Part shown: one piece after another, positions 26,936 to 35,253 of the stretch
Layout of the letters: each line of letters opens with the position of its first letter
Numbering within the stretch: position 1 is the stretch's first letter
DNA from: Flavobacterium sp. N3904
GTDB taxonomy: Bacteria > Bacteroidota > Bacteroidia > Flavobacteriales > Flavobacteriaceae
Length of the DNA stretch: 64,000 bases
NCBI RefSeq assembly: GCF_025947305.1
Contig: NZ_CP110009.1
Location: forward strand, 2,583,501-2,647,500
Reading direction: 5' to 3'
Translations under genes and position numbers: made by a program
The notes under the pieces: generated by a model
Databases searched by the model: none
What the model was told of the DNA's origin: nothing
What the model saw: the letters and a program-made list of their open reading frames with translations, nothing else

Positions 26936-28060
26936 TTAATTAACTTTTTTATAACTCAATACGGCAAGAGTATTTAAAACAACTGCATAAGCGGTTATAA
27001 TGGAAAATTGAGTTGTAATATCTGAAAAAGTGGCGCCTTTGAGCATTACCATTCGTATGATTTCGACAAAATACCGAATGGGATTCAACAATGTAATATT
27101 TTGTGCCCAATTTGGCATGCTTTCGATGGGGGTAAACAGTCCGCTCATTAATAAAAAAATAACCATAAAAAACCAGGAGATAAACATGGCCTGTTGTTGG
27201 GTATCAGTATGATTGGATATAAATAATCCGATGCCTAAAATAAGTAGTAAATAAACAGAAGTAAACGCGTATATTAAACCCAAACTGCCCAACATTGGGA
27301 CATTGAAAACGAATTTTGCAATTAGCAAACCTATAGTAAGAATCACCAAACCAAGTATCCAAAAAGGAAATAATTTGCCAATAATGAATTGGTGTTTCTG
27401 GATTGGAGTGACATTAATTTGCTCCAAAGTGCCTATTTCTTTCTCCCGAACGATATTCATTGCCGATAGAAATAGTGTAATCATAGTGACTAACAGCACT
27501 AAAATACCTGGAACCATATACGTTTTATAATTCAACGTATTGTTATACCAAAAAGAGGGAATGGTCACTATGTTTTGTGGCGCTTCAATGGAACCGTCGT
27601 TGTATTGCAAAAGTTCACTTTGAATTTTTTGGTTATATCCTCCAATGATTTGCGAAATATAAACATTCTCAACTCCTGCCGAAGCTCCGTCAATGGCGTT
27701 GATACATACGGACAATGTGGTAGTTTTATCGGTGATGAGGTTGCGTTCAAAATGGGTTGGAATTTCGAGAATAATATCTACGTTTCCTTTTTGCATTTCG
27801 AGATTGGCTTGTTCTTTAGTATTAAATTGATTTATTATTTTGAAAGATTTTGAAGCTTGAAATTTGCTAATGAGTTCTCTAGAAGCGGCAGAGTGGTCGT
27901 GGTCGATATAAGAGAATTTGATGTTTTGTACTTCAAAACTAGCTGCATTGGATAAAATCAAAAGTTGGATAAGGGGTAAAACAAATATAATAGGTAACAT
28001 TCCTTTGTCTCTAAAGATTTGTCTGAATTCTTTTTGGATAATGAATATAATGGTTTTCAT
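26936..28060 (-). CDS. ABC-2 type permease, exporter subunit 2
   Basis: 374 residues with the YbhS/YbhR architecture: one N-terminal helix (about 18-40), a large extracytoplasmic domain (about 45-180) and five helices in the C-terminal half. The family motif REKEIGTLEQINVTP lies near 205. It is the last gene of the minus-strand exporter run (TetR, TolC, HlyD, two ATPases, two permeases). A 290-base gap holding a repeat element separates it from the other permease. Expected to form a heterodimer with that permease and to export a hydrophobic compound; the substrate is unknown. Confidence 0.92.
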   Translation of the reverse strand: MKTIIFIIQKEFRQIFRDKGMLPIIFVLPLIQLLILSNAASFEVQNIKFSYIDHDHSAASRELISKFQASKSFKIINQFNTKEQANLEMQKGNVDIILEIPTHFERNLITDKTTTLSVCINAIDGASAGVENVYISQIIGGYNQKIQSELLQYNDGSIEAPQNIVTIPSFWYNNTLNYKTYMVPGILVLLVTMITLFLSAMNIVREKEIGTLEQINVTPIQKHQFIIGKLFPFWILGLVILTIGLLIAKFVFNVPMLGSLGLIYAFTSVYLLLILGIGLFISNHTDTQQQAMFISWFFMVIFLLMSGLFTPIESMPNWAQNITLLNPIRYFVEIIRMVMLKGATFSDITTQFSIITAYAVVLNTLAVLSYKKVN

Positions 28061-28157
28061 ATTTGTTTTTTATCACTTAGGTTATTGGCTCGCAGATTTT
28101 TTGTTTTTTGAAATTGAGATTGTCATTGAGATTGAAATGTTTTTGTTTCCCCTGAAG

Positions 28158-28302
28158 GCCTAGCCCTGATAGCAATGGAAAGCCCGGAGCGGAAAAAAGT
28201 AGTTTTTTATTGCCCTAAAAAAGCGACTAGAAGAAGCTCTTTTTGGGCTTAGAAAAACACTTTTTGGAGTGAGGACTTGCAATGTATAGCAGGATTAGCT
28301 AT
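28158..28302. repeat. Structured intergenic element, GCCCTGAT type
   Basis: A locally GC-richer block starting CCTAGCCCTGATAGCAATGG and ending GTATAGCAGGATTAGCT, without coding character. An internal stem pairs AAAGCCC (28179-28185) with GGGCTT (28245-28250), and the two ends can partly pair. From memory, similar elements recur between genes in Flavobacterium genomes; I could not check this. Confidence 0.55.
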
Positions 28303-28350
28303 TAATTATTTTTAAATTTTTTTCTTTGTTCTTGTCTCTATTTTCTTTTT

Positions 28351-29457
28351 TCACTCTAATCTTATTTTATATTTTTTGATGCTTATTGCTATGAAAAACA
28401 CCGTCATTCCGACCAGAATTAATGTCTCTTTCCAGATGGTATGAATGGTGGCTCCTTTGAGCATGATGGCTTTGATAATGATGATAAACCACTTGGCGGG
28501 GATGATGTTACTCATGATTTGCAGTGGCAACGGCATACTCGAAATGGGGAATATAAACCCCGACAATATGATTACAGGAAGCATTAATCCCGCTAACGAA
28601 AACATCATGGCGGTTTGTTGGGATTGGGCGATGGTGGAGATTAAAATCCCCAGGGATAATGCGGTGATGATGAATAAAATACTTTCTAAAGCCAATAAAA
28701 GCAAACTTCCTTCGATGGGCATTTTGAACACGAAAAAACCCAAAAGTAATATGATTGTCGCATTGATAATCGAAAGAAAAATATATGGGAATACTTTTCC
28801 AATGACCACTTGAAAGGGTTTTATAGGAGAAACCAAAAGCACTTCCATAGTGCCCATTTCTTTTTCTCTTGTGATCGAAATGGACGTCATCATGGCCGAA
28901 ACGAGCATCAAAATTACCGTCATCACACCGGGAACAAAAGTGAAAACACTCTTGAGTTCGGGGTTGTAATAGAGTTGGGTTTGCATTTGGATTTGGTAAA
29001 TGGGTTTGATGTTTTTGTTGAGTTCCTGAGAGTAATTCTGTAAAATGGCGTTGATGTAATTGGTAATCGTATTGGCCATATTCGGGTCGGTGGCATCGGT
29101 GATGACCTGAACTTTGGCTATTTTTTTGTTTTGTAAGTTTTGAATAAAATCTTTTTCGAACACCAAGACGGCTTTGATTTTTCCGGTTCGAAAAACGCTT
29201 TCTATTTGGGCTTCATGAGTGATTTGATCCTGAATTTTGAAATACTTGGAGGCACTTATTTTATTGATTATTTGTAGGGTTTCGGCGTCTTTGGATTGGT
29301 CGAAAATAGCAATATTGACATTATTGATTTCATTGGTAATGGCAAATCCGAATAGCATAATTTGTACCATTGGCATCCCGAAAAGAATGAACATAGTACG
29401 TTTGTCCCGAAAAATGTGGTAGAATTCTTTTGTTACAAAACCGATGAATCTTTTCAT
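28351..29457 (-). CDS. ABC-2 type permease, exporter subunit 1
   Basis: 368 residues: an N-terminal helix (about 22-42, MFILFGMPMVQIMLFGFAI), an extracytoplasmic domain to about 175, then five helices. The conserved motif REKEMGTMEVLLVSP lies near 200. Paralogous to the permease at 26936-28060, with the same length and layout. It follows the ATPase gene at 29594 after 136 bases that contain a palindromic repeat, so transcription of the whole set as one unit depends on reading through those repeats. Confidence 0.93.
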   Translation of the reverse strand: MKRFIGFVTKEFYHIFRDKRTMFILFGMPMVQIMLFGFAITNEINNVNIAIFDQSKDAETLQIINKISASKYFKIQDQITHEAQIESVFRTGKIKAVLVFEKDFIQNLQNKKIAKVQVITDATDPNMANTITNYINAILQNYSQELNKNIKPIYQIQMQTQLYYNPELKSVFTFVPGVMTVILMLVSAMMTSISITREKEMGTMEVLLVSPIKPFQVVIGKVFPYIFLSIINATIILLLGFFVFKMPIEGSLLLLALESILFIITALSLGILISTIAQSQQTAMMFSLAGLMLPVIILSGFIFPISSMPLPLQIMSNIIPAKWFIIIIKAIMLKGATIHTIWKETLILVGMTVFFIAISIKKYKIRLE

Positions 29458-29498
29458 TAATTAAAAATTTGTTTCAAGTTTAAGGTTTCAAGTTTTTG

Positions 29499-29565
29499 AA
29501 CCATTAAGGGATTAAGCTTATTAAGTTTCAAAACGGCACTTAATTTCCTTAATGCCTTAATGGTT
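29499..29565. repeat. Palindromic intergenic repeat, copy 1
   Basis: AACCATTAAGG (29499-29509) and CCTTAATGGTT (29555-29565) are perfect inverted arms. The inside contains further TTAAG/CTTAA pairs. A related copy lies at 31428-31472; both are followed by a C-rich/G-rich tail ending TAGGGGGCT at the stop of the upstream gene. Confidence 0.8.
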
Positions 29566-29593
29566 TTCTATTTTTTTTGTTCCCCCTTGGGGG

Positions 29594-30334
29594 TTAGGGG
29601 GCTTCAACATTTCTGGCGAGTTTTAGGAAAACATCATTCATGGAATCGACATTGTATTTTTGTTTTAAATTTTTTGGACTGTCAAGGGCTTCTATTTTTC
29701 CTTCGACCATAATCGAGACTCGGTCACAATATTCGGCTTCGTCCATATAATGCGTTGTGACAAATAGTGTAGTGCCTTTGTGTGCTTCGGAGTAAATCAT
29801 TTCCCAGAATTGTCTTCTCGTTATGGGATCAACGCCTCCTGTAGGTTCGTCTAGGAATACTATTTTGGGTTCGTGCAACAATGCTACCGAAAAGGAAAGT
29901 TTTTGTTTCCAGCCTTGTGGTAAAGATTTTACGAGTTTGTCAGAAACATCATGTAAGCCAAGTTCTTGAATTAATTGTGCTGTTTTTTCTTTGATTTGAG
30001 CACGGGACAAGCCATAAATTCCGCCAAAAAAAGTGATGTTTTCCTTGATAGTCAAATCGTCATACATCGAAAATTTTTGGCTCATATACCCAATGCTTTT
30101 TTTGACCATTTCGGCTTGGGTTTTTACATCAAATCCCGCTACGATTGCTTCGCCAGATGTGGGTTTTGAAATCCCGATAAGCATTTTCATAGCTGTCGTT
30201 TTTCCGGCTCCATTGGCCCCCAGAAACCCAAAAATCTCCCCTTTGTACACATCAAAAGAAATACTGTCGACAGCGGTGAAACTGCCAAATTCTTTAGTGA
30301 GTTTTTTTACGGTTATGATTTTTTCTTCGTTCAT
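29594..30334 (-). CDS. ABC transporter ATPase, exporter subunit b
   Basis: 246 residues, a single nucleotide-binding domain. Walker A is GANGAGKTT (39-47), followed by a Q-loop in IGYMSQKFSMYDDLT. The signature segment is LPQGWKQKL, a variant of LSGGxKQ also seen in one half of YbhF-type proteins. Walker B is VFLDEPTGGVDP (about 160) and the switch His is in FVTTHYMDEAE. Together with the ATPase at 30482-31378 it corresponds to the two halves of the fused E. coli YbhF, here encoded as separate genes. Confidence 0.95.
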   Translation of the reverse strand: MNEEKIITVKKLTKEFGSFTAVDSISFDVYKGEIFGFLGANGAGKTTAMKMLIGISKPTSGEAIVAGFDVKTQAEMVKKSIGYMSQKFSMYDDLTIKENITFFGGIYGLSRAQIKEKTAQLIQELGLHDVSDKLVKSLPQGWKQKLSFSVALLHEPKIVFLDEPTGGVDPITRRQFWEMIYSEAHKGTTLFVTTHYMDEAEYCDRVSIMVEGKIEALDSPKNLKQKYNVDSMNDVFLKLARNVEAP

Positions 30335-30384
30335 TCTGAATGTTTTTTTTATAAATTGCTAACGACTGGATTATAAATATTTTT

Positions 30385-30466
30385 AACCGCAAAGACCGCA
30401 ATGTAATCGCTATGTACGCAAAGCTTTGCGAACTTTGCGATTTTATTCTTTGCGCACTTTGCGGTT
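30385..30466. repeat. Palindromic intergenic repeat, AACCGCAAAG type
   Basis: The outer arms AACCGCAAAG (30385-30394) and CTTTGCGGTT (30457-30466) pair perfectly. Inside lies CGCAAAGCTTTGCG (30418-30431), a 14-bp perfect palindrome, plus further CTTTGCG copies. It lies between the two ATPase genes. Confidence 0.82.
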
Positions 30467-30481
30467 CATTTTTTATATAGA

Positions 30482-31378
30482 TTACAAATCCATAAAAACA
30501 TCTTCTATGGTTGGTTTTGTTATTTGGATTGCTATTTCGGTATGATTTTTTTCTTTTAAATATTTTTTTAATGCATCAGAATCGAATTCAGCTTCTTTGT
30601 CAGTATAATGAATGGATTCCCCAAAGGCATAAACGCTGTATTGACTCGGATAATTTTTTAGATCGAGTAGGAGCTGATAGGTGTTTTTAGCTCGGATATC
30701 ATAGATGGTTTTCTCGTATTTGTTAATAATATTTTGTGGAGAATCAATTTTTAAAATTTGCCCTTTTTGGATTAATGCAATTCGGTCGCACAAAGCGGCC
30801 TCGTCCATATAAGGAGTTGAAACCAAAATCGTAATTCCTTTTTGTTGCAATCGCTTTAGCATTTGCCAAAATTCCTTTCGGGAAACCGGATCCACTCCTG
30901 TTGTGGGTTCGTCGAGAAATAAGACTTTTGGTTTATGAATTAAAGCGCAGCACAAAGCCAGTTTTTGTTTCATTCCGCCCGAAAGTGCGCCGGCTCTTCG
31001 GGTTTTAAAAGGTTCAATTTGAATGTAAATATCTTTGATTAAATCGTAATTTTCCTGAATGGTGGTGCCGAAAAGCGTCGCAAAAAAAGTCAAGTTTTCT
31101 TCGACCGATAAATCTTGATACAAGGAGAATTTTCCAGGCATGTAACCCACGCAATTCCGTATGGATTTGTATTCTTTTACAACATCAAAACCCGCAACGG
31201 AGGCGGTTCCTTCGTCGGCAAACAGCAATGTAGTCAATATTCTGAAAAGTGTTGTTTTTCCTGCACCATCAGGTCCTATGAGACCAAATATTTCACCTTC
31301 TTTTACTTCAAAAGAAATAGCTTCAACAGCTTTTATCTTGTTGTACGATTTGGAAATATTTTGAACTTTTATACTCAT
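30482..31378 (-). CDS. ABC transporter ATPase, exporter subunit a
   Basis: 298 residues. Walker A GPDGAGKTT (36-44), Q-loop region VGYMPGKFSLYQD, canonical signature ALSGGMKQKL (about 135), Walker B VLFLDEPTTGVDP (about 158), and TPYMDEA where His is expected in the switch loop (VSTPYMDEA), so the catalytic His is replaced by Pro. A C-terminal extension of about 80 residues (from about 220) is not part of the core domain. The missing switch His suggests this half has reduced ATPase activity and that the pair is asymmetric. Confidence 0.94.
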   Translation of the reverse strand: MSIKVQNISKSYNKIKAVEAISFEVKEGEIFGLIGPDGAGKTTLFRILTTLLFADEGTASVAGFDVVKEYKSIRNCVGYMPGKFSLYQDLSVEENLTFFATLFGTTIQENYDLIKDIYIQIEPFKTRRAGALSGGMKQKLALCCALIHKPKVLFLDEPTTGVDPVSRKEFWQMLKRLQQKGITILVSTPYMDEAALCDRIALIQKGQILKIDSPQNIINKYEKTIYDIRAKNTYQLLLDLKNYPSQYSVYAFGESIHYTDKEAEFDSDALKKYLKEKNHTEIAIQITKPTIEDVFMDL

Positions 31379-31427
31379 TTTTTTGGAGGAAGTTTAAATG
31401 TTTAAAGTTTAAAGTTTAAAATTTTTG

Positions 31428-31472
31428 AACCATTAACGGATTAAGCTTAATAAACTTAATTTCTTAATGGTT
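31428..31472. repeat. Palindromic intergenic repeat, copy 2
   Basis: AACCATTAA (31428-31436) / TTAATGGTT (31464-31472), sharing GGATTAAGCTTA and the flanking TTTTTG with the copy at 29499-29565. It lies between the ATPase and HlyD-like genes. The adjacent AGTTTAAATGTTTAAAGTTTAAAG is a simple AT repeat. Confidence 0.75.
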
Positions 31473-31498
31473 TAATTTTTGTTTTCCCTTCGGAAAGG

Positions 31499-32377
31499 TT
31501 AGGGGGCTATCCACATTTCGGCTGGCATTCCTATTTTTAAACTGCCATCATTTTTCACTTCGACTTTTACGGCATAGACTAAGTTTACGCGTTCTTCTTT
31601 CGTTTGGACGATTTTTGGAGTAAACTCAGCTACCGATGAAATCCAGGAAATGGTTCCAGGATACGATTTCATTCCGTTTCCGTTATCGATTTTTACGGTT
31701 ACTTTTTGGTTCAGTTTTATTTGTGGGAGTTGGGTTTCACTAATATAAACACGCAAGGTCATTTGGTTGAGATTGGCTATTTTATAAAATGGTTTTCCAA
31801 AGGAAGTGATCTCATTGGGTTCGGCATATTTGGCCAAAACCGTCGCGTTAATTGGGTTGGTGATTTTACTTTTCTTGATTTGGTCATTTATTTTTTTAAT
31901 TTGAACATCAATCGAAGCAATTTCGTTTATAATAGGTGCATTTTGGGTTTGAACGCCTTTTATTTGCTCTCTGATCACATCTACTTTTCCTCCAATTTCA
32001 TCTACTTGACGTTTGGTTGCGGCATTTTCGGAAAACATATTCTGAATCCTTTTTTGTTCTATCAAAGTGGTTTTGAGTTGTGCCTGCAAAACATCGATTT
32101 GGGATAACACATTTGCCGATTTTGAATGTGTTGTAGCTTTAGAAGTAATGAGTTGTTGTTTATTGAGATACAATTGTGTTGTATCGACCAATCCTACCAA
32201 AGTATTCGGTTCAAGTACGTCGCCTTCTTCAAGATTTAAATACTCTAATTTTCCATTGGCTTCCGCCGAAATGGTAACTTCGGTCGCTTCAAAATTGCCA
32301 TAACCATCGGCTTTGTTGTCGTTGTTGTTGCACGAAAACAGACTTGCTAAGAGTAAGAATATGATTATTTGTTTCAT
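31499..32377 (-). CDS. HlyD-family periplasmic adaptor lipoprotein
   Basis: 292 residues with a lipobox LFSC (C16), so lipid-anchored rather than held by a helix. The lipoyl half-motif GKLEYLNLEEGDVLEPNTLVGLVDT (about 40-65) is followed by an alpha-hairpin (70-165), the second lipoyl half (ITNPINATVLAKYAEPNE) and a beta-barrel with LRVYISETQLPQIKLNQKV. Resembles YbhG. It links the ABC permeases to the TolC-like duct encoded just upstream (51-base gap). Confidence 0.93.
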   Translation of the reverse strand: MKQIIIFLLLASLFSCNNNDNKADGYGNFEATEVTISAEANGKLEYLNLEEGDVLEPNTLVGLVDTTQLYLNKQQLITSKATTHSKSANVLSQIDVLQAQLKTTLIEQKRIQNMFSENAATKRQVDEIGGKVDVIREQIKGVQTQNAPIINEIASIDVQIKKINDQIKKSKITNPINATVLAKYAEPNEITSFGKPFYKIANLNQMTLRVYISETQLPQIKLNQKVTVKIDNGNGMKSYPGTISWISSVAEFTPKIVQTKEERVNLVYAVKVEVKNDGSLKIGMPAEMWIAP

Positions 32378-32428
32378 TTGTTTTAAAGTTTAATCGTTTA
32401 AGAGTTTAATCCTGTTAACCTTTCGGGG

Positions 32429-33682
32429 TTAAGGAGCGCCTTTTACCACCTGATAATTGGCTTTGGCGAGTTCCAATTGTATTTCGTGTATTTTTTGGCT
32501 GTTTTTGGCTTCATACAAATTGGTAAATTCGGTCAAATATTCGGAGGCAGTAATCACACCATTTTTTAATTGCGAGCTGGCCGATTTTTCTACATATTCC
32601 CGTAATGGAATTATATCGGTATCGGTGGCAATATTGGCTTCCGATTTTTTTATTTCGGCATTGATTTCTTGTAGTTGAATGTTGTTGTTGAGCAAGAACG
32701 TCTCTTTTTCGGTAGCGATGATGTCCGCAGAAACAGACAGCGCTTCTGCCTCAGATTTTGATTTGTTCCAATCGAAGACATTCCAATTGGCTCTCAATCC
32801 CACCATAAAAATGGGTTGAAACGAATTGTCAATCATATTCAGACCCGGATTACCGTAACCAGCTATTCCAAAGGCATTTATTTTTGGCAGATTATTTTTG
32901 GTTAGTATACTTTTTGAAGCTTCAATTTGTTGGTCTTGCAAGTCGAAATATTTCAATTCAGGACGATTGATTGTGGTGTTAGTTTCAGTTGCAATTATTG
33001 GCTTTTCTAATATAGTTGTTTCAGAAATATTGGAATACGTTAAGGAAGAAAGGTTCTCAAACAGCTTCTTTTTGTCGTATTGAATTTCGGAAAGCTGTTG
33101 TTTTATTTTTAGATTTTCGGCTTCCAGCACTTTTTCGGAGGCAGGAAGAATGGCTCCAAATTGAATACCTGATTTGACTTCTTTTATTTTGGATTCCAAT
33201 TGATTTTGTTTTGCTATCAAAAGGTCATTGCGTTCCTGCAAAAGTAAAATCGAAAAAAATAGCTGATTGATTTTGGACTTCAGTTGGTACAAATTTACCT
33301 CGACTTGCTGTTGTTGCGTTTTGGTTTGAGCCTCTTTGAGTTTGCTATTAGCATCTATCATACCGCCATTATACAACAACTGATTAACATCCAAAGTAGC
33401 TTTGTATTGGTCTTTGTTTAACGGTTCCAAAAAGGGATTTGGTATGGTTGTGACTTGATTTTGATAGGTTCCTTGTGCATTCAAATCGATTTTAGGAAGT
33501 TTTCCAGTTTGTAAAGCATTCACTTCATAATCGGATTTTTGTTGCAATAAAGTAATCTGTTTGGCGGTTGGATAATTTTTATTGACCAGAGCATAACAGT
33601 TTTCTAGTGTCATTTTTTGTTGTGCCAAAGTAAAAAGTGGGAATAAAAAAAGGATTGTAAAAGTGTATTTTGAAGTGCTCAT
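32429..33682 (-). CDS. TolC-family outer-membrane efflux protein
   Basis: 417 residues with a signal peptide (to about 21, TLAQQ) and no lipobox. Two OEP repeats of long amphipathic helices are separated by short beta segments ([26 protein letters not shown]). The start overlaps the TetR stop by four bases (ATGA), tying its expression to the regulator. Expected to be the outer-membrane exit duct for the ABC exporter. Confidence 0.94.
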   Translation of the reverse strand: MSTSKYTFTILFLFPLFTLAQQKMTLENCYALVNKNYPTAKQITLLQQKSDYEVNALQTGKLPKIDLNAQGTYQNQVTTIPNPFLEPLNKDQYKATLDVNQLLYNGGMIDANSKLKEAQTKTQQQQVEVNLYQLKSKINQLFFSILLLQERNDLLIAKQNQLESKIKEVKSGIQFGAILPASEKVLEAENLKIKQQLSEIQYDKKKLFENLSSLTYSNISETTILEKPIIATETNTTINRPELKYFDLQDQQIEASKSILTKNNLPKINAFGIAGYGNPGLNMIDNSFQPIFMVGLRANWNVFDWNKSKSEAEALSVSADIIATEKETFLLNNNIQLQEINAEIKKSEANIATDTDIIPLREYVEKSASSQLKNGVITASEYLTEFTNLYEAKNSQKIHEIQLELAKANYQVVKGAP

Positions 33683-34272
33683 TTTTTTATCGAATTAATA
33701 ATAGTTTCGGCTATGCTTGTTTTTCGTTCTTCCATCATTTCATTAAATTCACTTTCTGAAAGCTGAATGATTCCTTTTACCATCATTTTGGCTGCAAAAG
33801 GGAAAACCGTCATCGAAAAAATGTCTAATAAAAGTTGCTTTGGAGGAATTGGTTTGATGATTCCATCGGCTATTTCTTTTTCGATTTGGGCTAGTAAGGG
33901 AGTAGGATCGGGTCTGTTTTTATGATTTAAAAACTTCATCACAAATTCGGGATTGTTGTTCATTTCCTGAATTACAAAAGGTGGTAAATAAGGGTTGACA
34001 ATGACAAACGAAATGTAATTGTTAGTAAATTTTCTAATTTTCTCGAAAACCGTTGCATCCGAATTGAAAATGGCATTAATCTGTGGTGCTAATTGGCTAA
34101 AGGCATTCATAAAAACCGCTTCGAAAAGCAATTGTTTGTTCTTGAAACAATAATGCAACATTGCTTTGTTTATGCCTGCTTCATCTGCAATTTCCTGCAT
34201 GCGTGCTCCAGCGAATCCTTTTTTTTGAAACACTATTCTGGCCGCATTGAATATTTTTTCTTCGGTTGTCAT
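33679..34272 (-). CDS. TetR-family repressor of the ABC exporter
   Basis: 197 residues. The N-terminal helix-turn-helix reads [42 protein letters not shown] (split: recognition helix about 33-42), typical of TetR proteins. The C-terminal ligand-binding part resembles that of regulators such as CecR (YbiH), which controls ybhGFSR in E. coli. It is the first gene of the exporter run. A perfect palindrome next to its -7 element is the likely operator, giving autorepression that is relieved by the exported compound. Confidence 0.94.
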   Translation of the reverse strand: MTTEEKIFNAARIVFQKKGFAGARMQEIADEAGINKAMLHYCFKNKQLLFEAVFMNAFSQLAPQINAIFNSDATVFEKIRKFTNNYISFVIVNPYLPPFVIQEMNNNPEFVMKFLNHKNRPDPTPLLAQIEKEIADGIIKPIPPKQLLLDIFSMTVFPFAAKMMVKGIIQLSESEFNEMMEERKTSIAETIINSIKK

Positions 34273-34290
34273 AGATACTAACTGTATGGT

Positions 34291-34306
34291 TTAACCATTT
34301 GGTTAA
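34291..34306 (-). promoter_or_regulatory. Palindromic operator for the TetR protein
   Basis: TTAACCATTTGGTTAA is a perfect 16-bp palindrome that starts 18 bases ahead of the tetR-like ATG. It lies at the predicted transcription start, immediately next to the -7 element, a position suited to repression. Confidence 0.75.
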
Positions 34307-34314
34307 CAAAGGTA
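34307..34314 (-). promoter_or_regulatory. -7 element of the exporter operon
   Basis: Minus-strand TACCTTTG fits TAnnTTTG exactly, abutting the TetR palindrome and 35 bases ahead of the start codon. Confidence 0.65.
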
Positions 34315-34393
34315 AATAAAAAAAGTATTTCGGGTTGAAATACTCGTGATTTTTTTGTCACTGATTAAACAGATTTCCACTGACTAATTTGTT

Positions 34394-34410
34394 CTAATTT
34401 GCGAAATTAG
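34394..34410. repeat. Small palindrome in an AATTAGTGGC-type element
   Basis: CTAATTTGCGAAATTAG is a perfect 7-bp hairpin with a GCG loop, followed by TGGC. The surrounding 34360-34420 resembles a degenerate form of a common Bacteroidota intergenic repeat (from memory). It lies just past the stop of the DUF6132 gene. Confidence 0.4.
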
Positions 34411-34431
34411 TGGCTAATATTGTTTTTTTAC

Positions 34432-34626
34432 CTATTTCTTCTCTTCCTTTACAAACATATTAAACAATAACCCACCAAGTAAACTACCATAAAGTGTTGA
34501 GTTTACTGGTTTTGAGGTTATGGCGCAACTGCCCGAAGCACAACCCACAAAGTGATAGTATAAATAGCCGGAAATCGCACCAATTATGATTCCGATGCTC
34601 GTGATAATAATCGCTTTCCTGGTCAT
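34432..34626 (-). CDS. Small membrane protein, DUF6132-like
   Basis: 64 residues: one hydrophobic helix (about 5-26), a short Cys-bearing segment GCASGSCAITSKP (28-40), a Gly-rich second helix (45-58) and a basic tail. The start overlaps the thioredoxin stop by four bases (ATGA), so it is translationally coupled to thioredoxin. The two cysteines may interact with the thioredoxin active site; that is inference. Family name given from memory. Confidence 0.78.
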   Translation of the reverse strand: MTRKAIIITSIGIIIGAISGYLYYHFVGCASGSCAITSKPVNSTLYGSLLGGLLFNMFVKEEKK

Positions 34627-34925
34627 GAATTACTTTTTTCTACAATTACTTTTATTAAATCGGCTGAGCTCAGAACCCCCGATTGCCTCCATAATTGTTT
34701 GCCGTTTTGAAAAAGTATCATGGTGGGAACACCCCGAACTTGGTATTGCGAAGCGATTTGTTGGTTTTTGTCCACGTCAATTTTGATGATAGAAATACGA
34801 TCACCCAAATTGTCTTTTACCTGTTTTAATATTGGAGCCAATGTTTGGCAAGGCCCACACCAAGTTGCAAAAAAATCGACCAATACAGGTTTCTCGGATT
34901 GAATAATATTGTTGAAGCTACTCAT
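34623..34925 (-). CDS. Thioredoxin
   Basis: 100 residues without a signal peptide, so cytoplasmic. Active site WCGPC with C23 and C26, the buried Asp in VLVDFFA, and the cis-proline loop GVPTM near 70. Normal length for a thioredoxin. It lies between two tiny Cys-containing membrane proteins in a sulfur-related gene set, which suggests a specialised thiol-transfer job rather than the housekeeping thioredoxin. Confidence 0.96.
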   Translation of the reverse strand: MSSFNNIIQSEKPVLVDFFATWCGPCQTLAPILKQVKDNLGDRISIIKIDVDKNQQIASQYQVRGVPTMILFQNGKQLWRQSGVLSSADLIKVIVEKSNS

Positions 34926-34936
34926 TTTGTATGTAT

Positions 34937-35125
34937 TTATTTTTTAGGAATTGCACATCCATTTGGACCACAACCCGTATTGAAAAGGGCTTGAATAAAG
35001 AAAAATAATCCGAAGGCTATGAAAAACCATTCGCGGGTGTAATACGCTTGTACGAATAGGAATATTGCAAAAGCCAAACGAAAGATTCGCATAATATGCC
35101 AATTGGTGAAAAGTAGGTTTTTCAT
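34937..35125 (-). CDS. Small membrane protein with GCGPNGC tail
   Basis: 62 residues: two hydrophobic segments (about 9-28 and 31-48) separated by TREW, then FNTGCGPNGCAIPKK at the C-terminus. No named family recognised; similar short proteins occur beside thioredoxin in Bacteroidota (from memory). It ends 11 bases before the thioredoxin start on the same strand. The CxxxxC pair at the membrane surface could carry thiols or bind metal. Confidence 0.75.
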   Translation of the reverse strand: MKNLLFTNWHIMRIFRLAFAIFLFVQAYYTREWFFIAFGLFFFIQALFNTGCGPNGCAIPKK

Positions 35126-35253
35126 TTTTTGGGGTTTAAAAAAGGTTAAGGGTTTTAAAGTTTAAATCGTTTAAAGTTGTTTAAGAGTTTAAAGTATTTC
35201 GGAATTGCAATTTGAATTGTCTCCTAACTTTGGTTTGAGTAATTTTTTATTTT

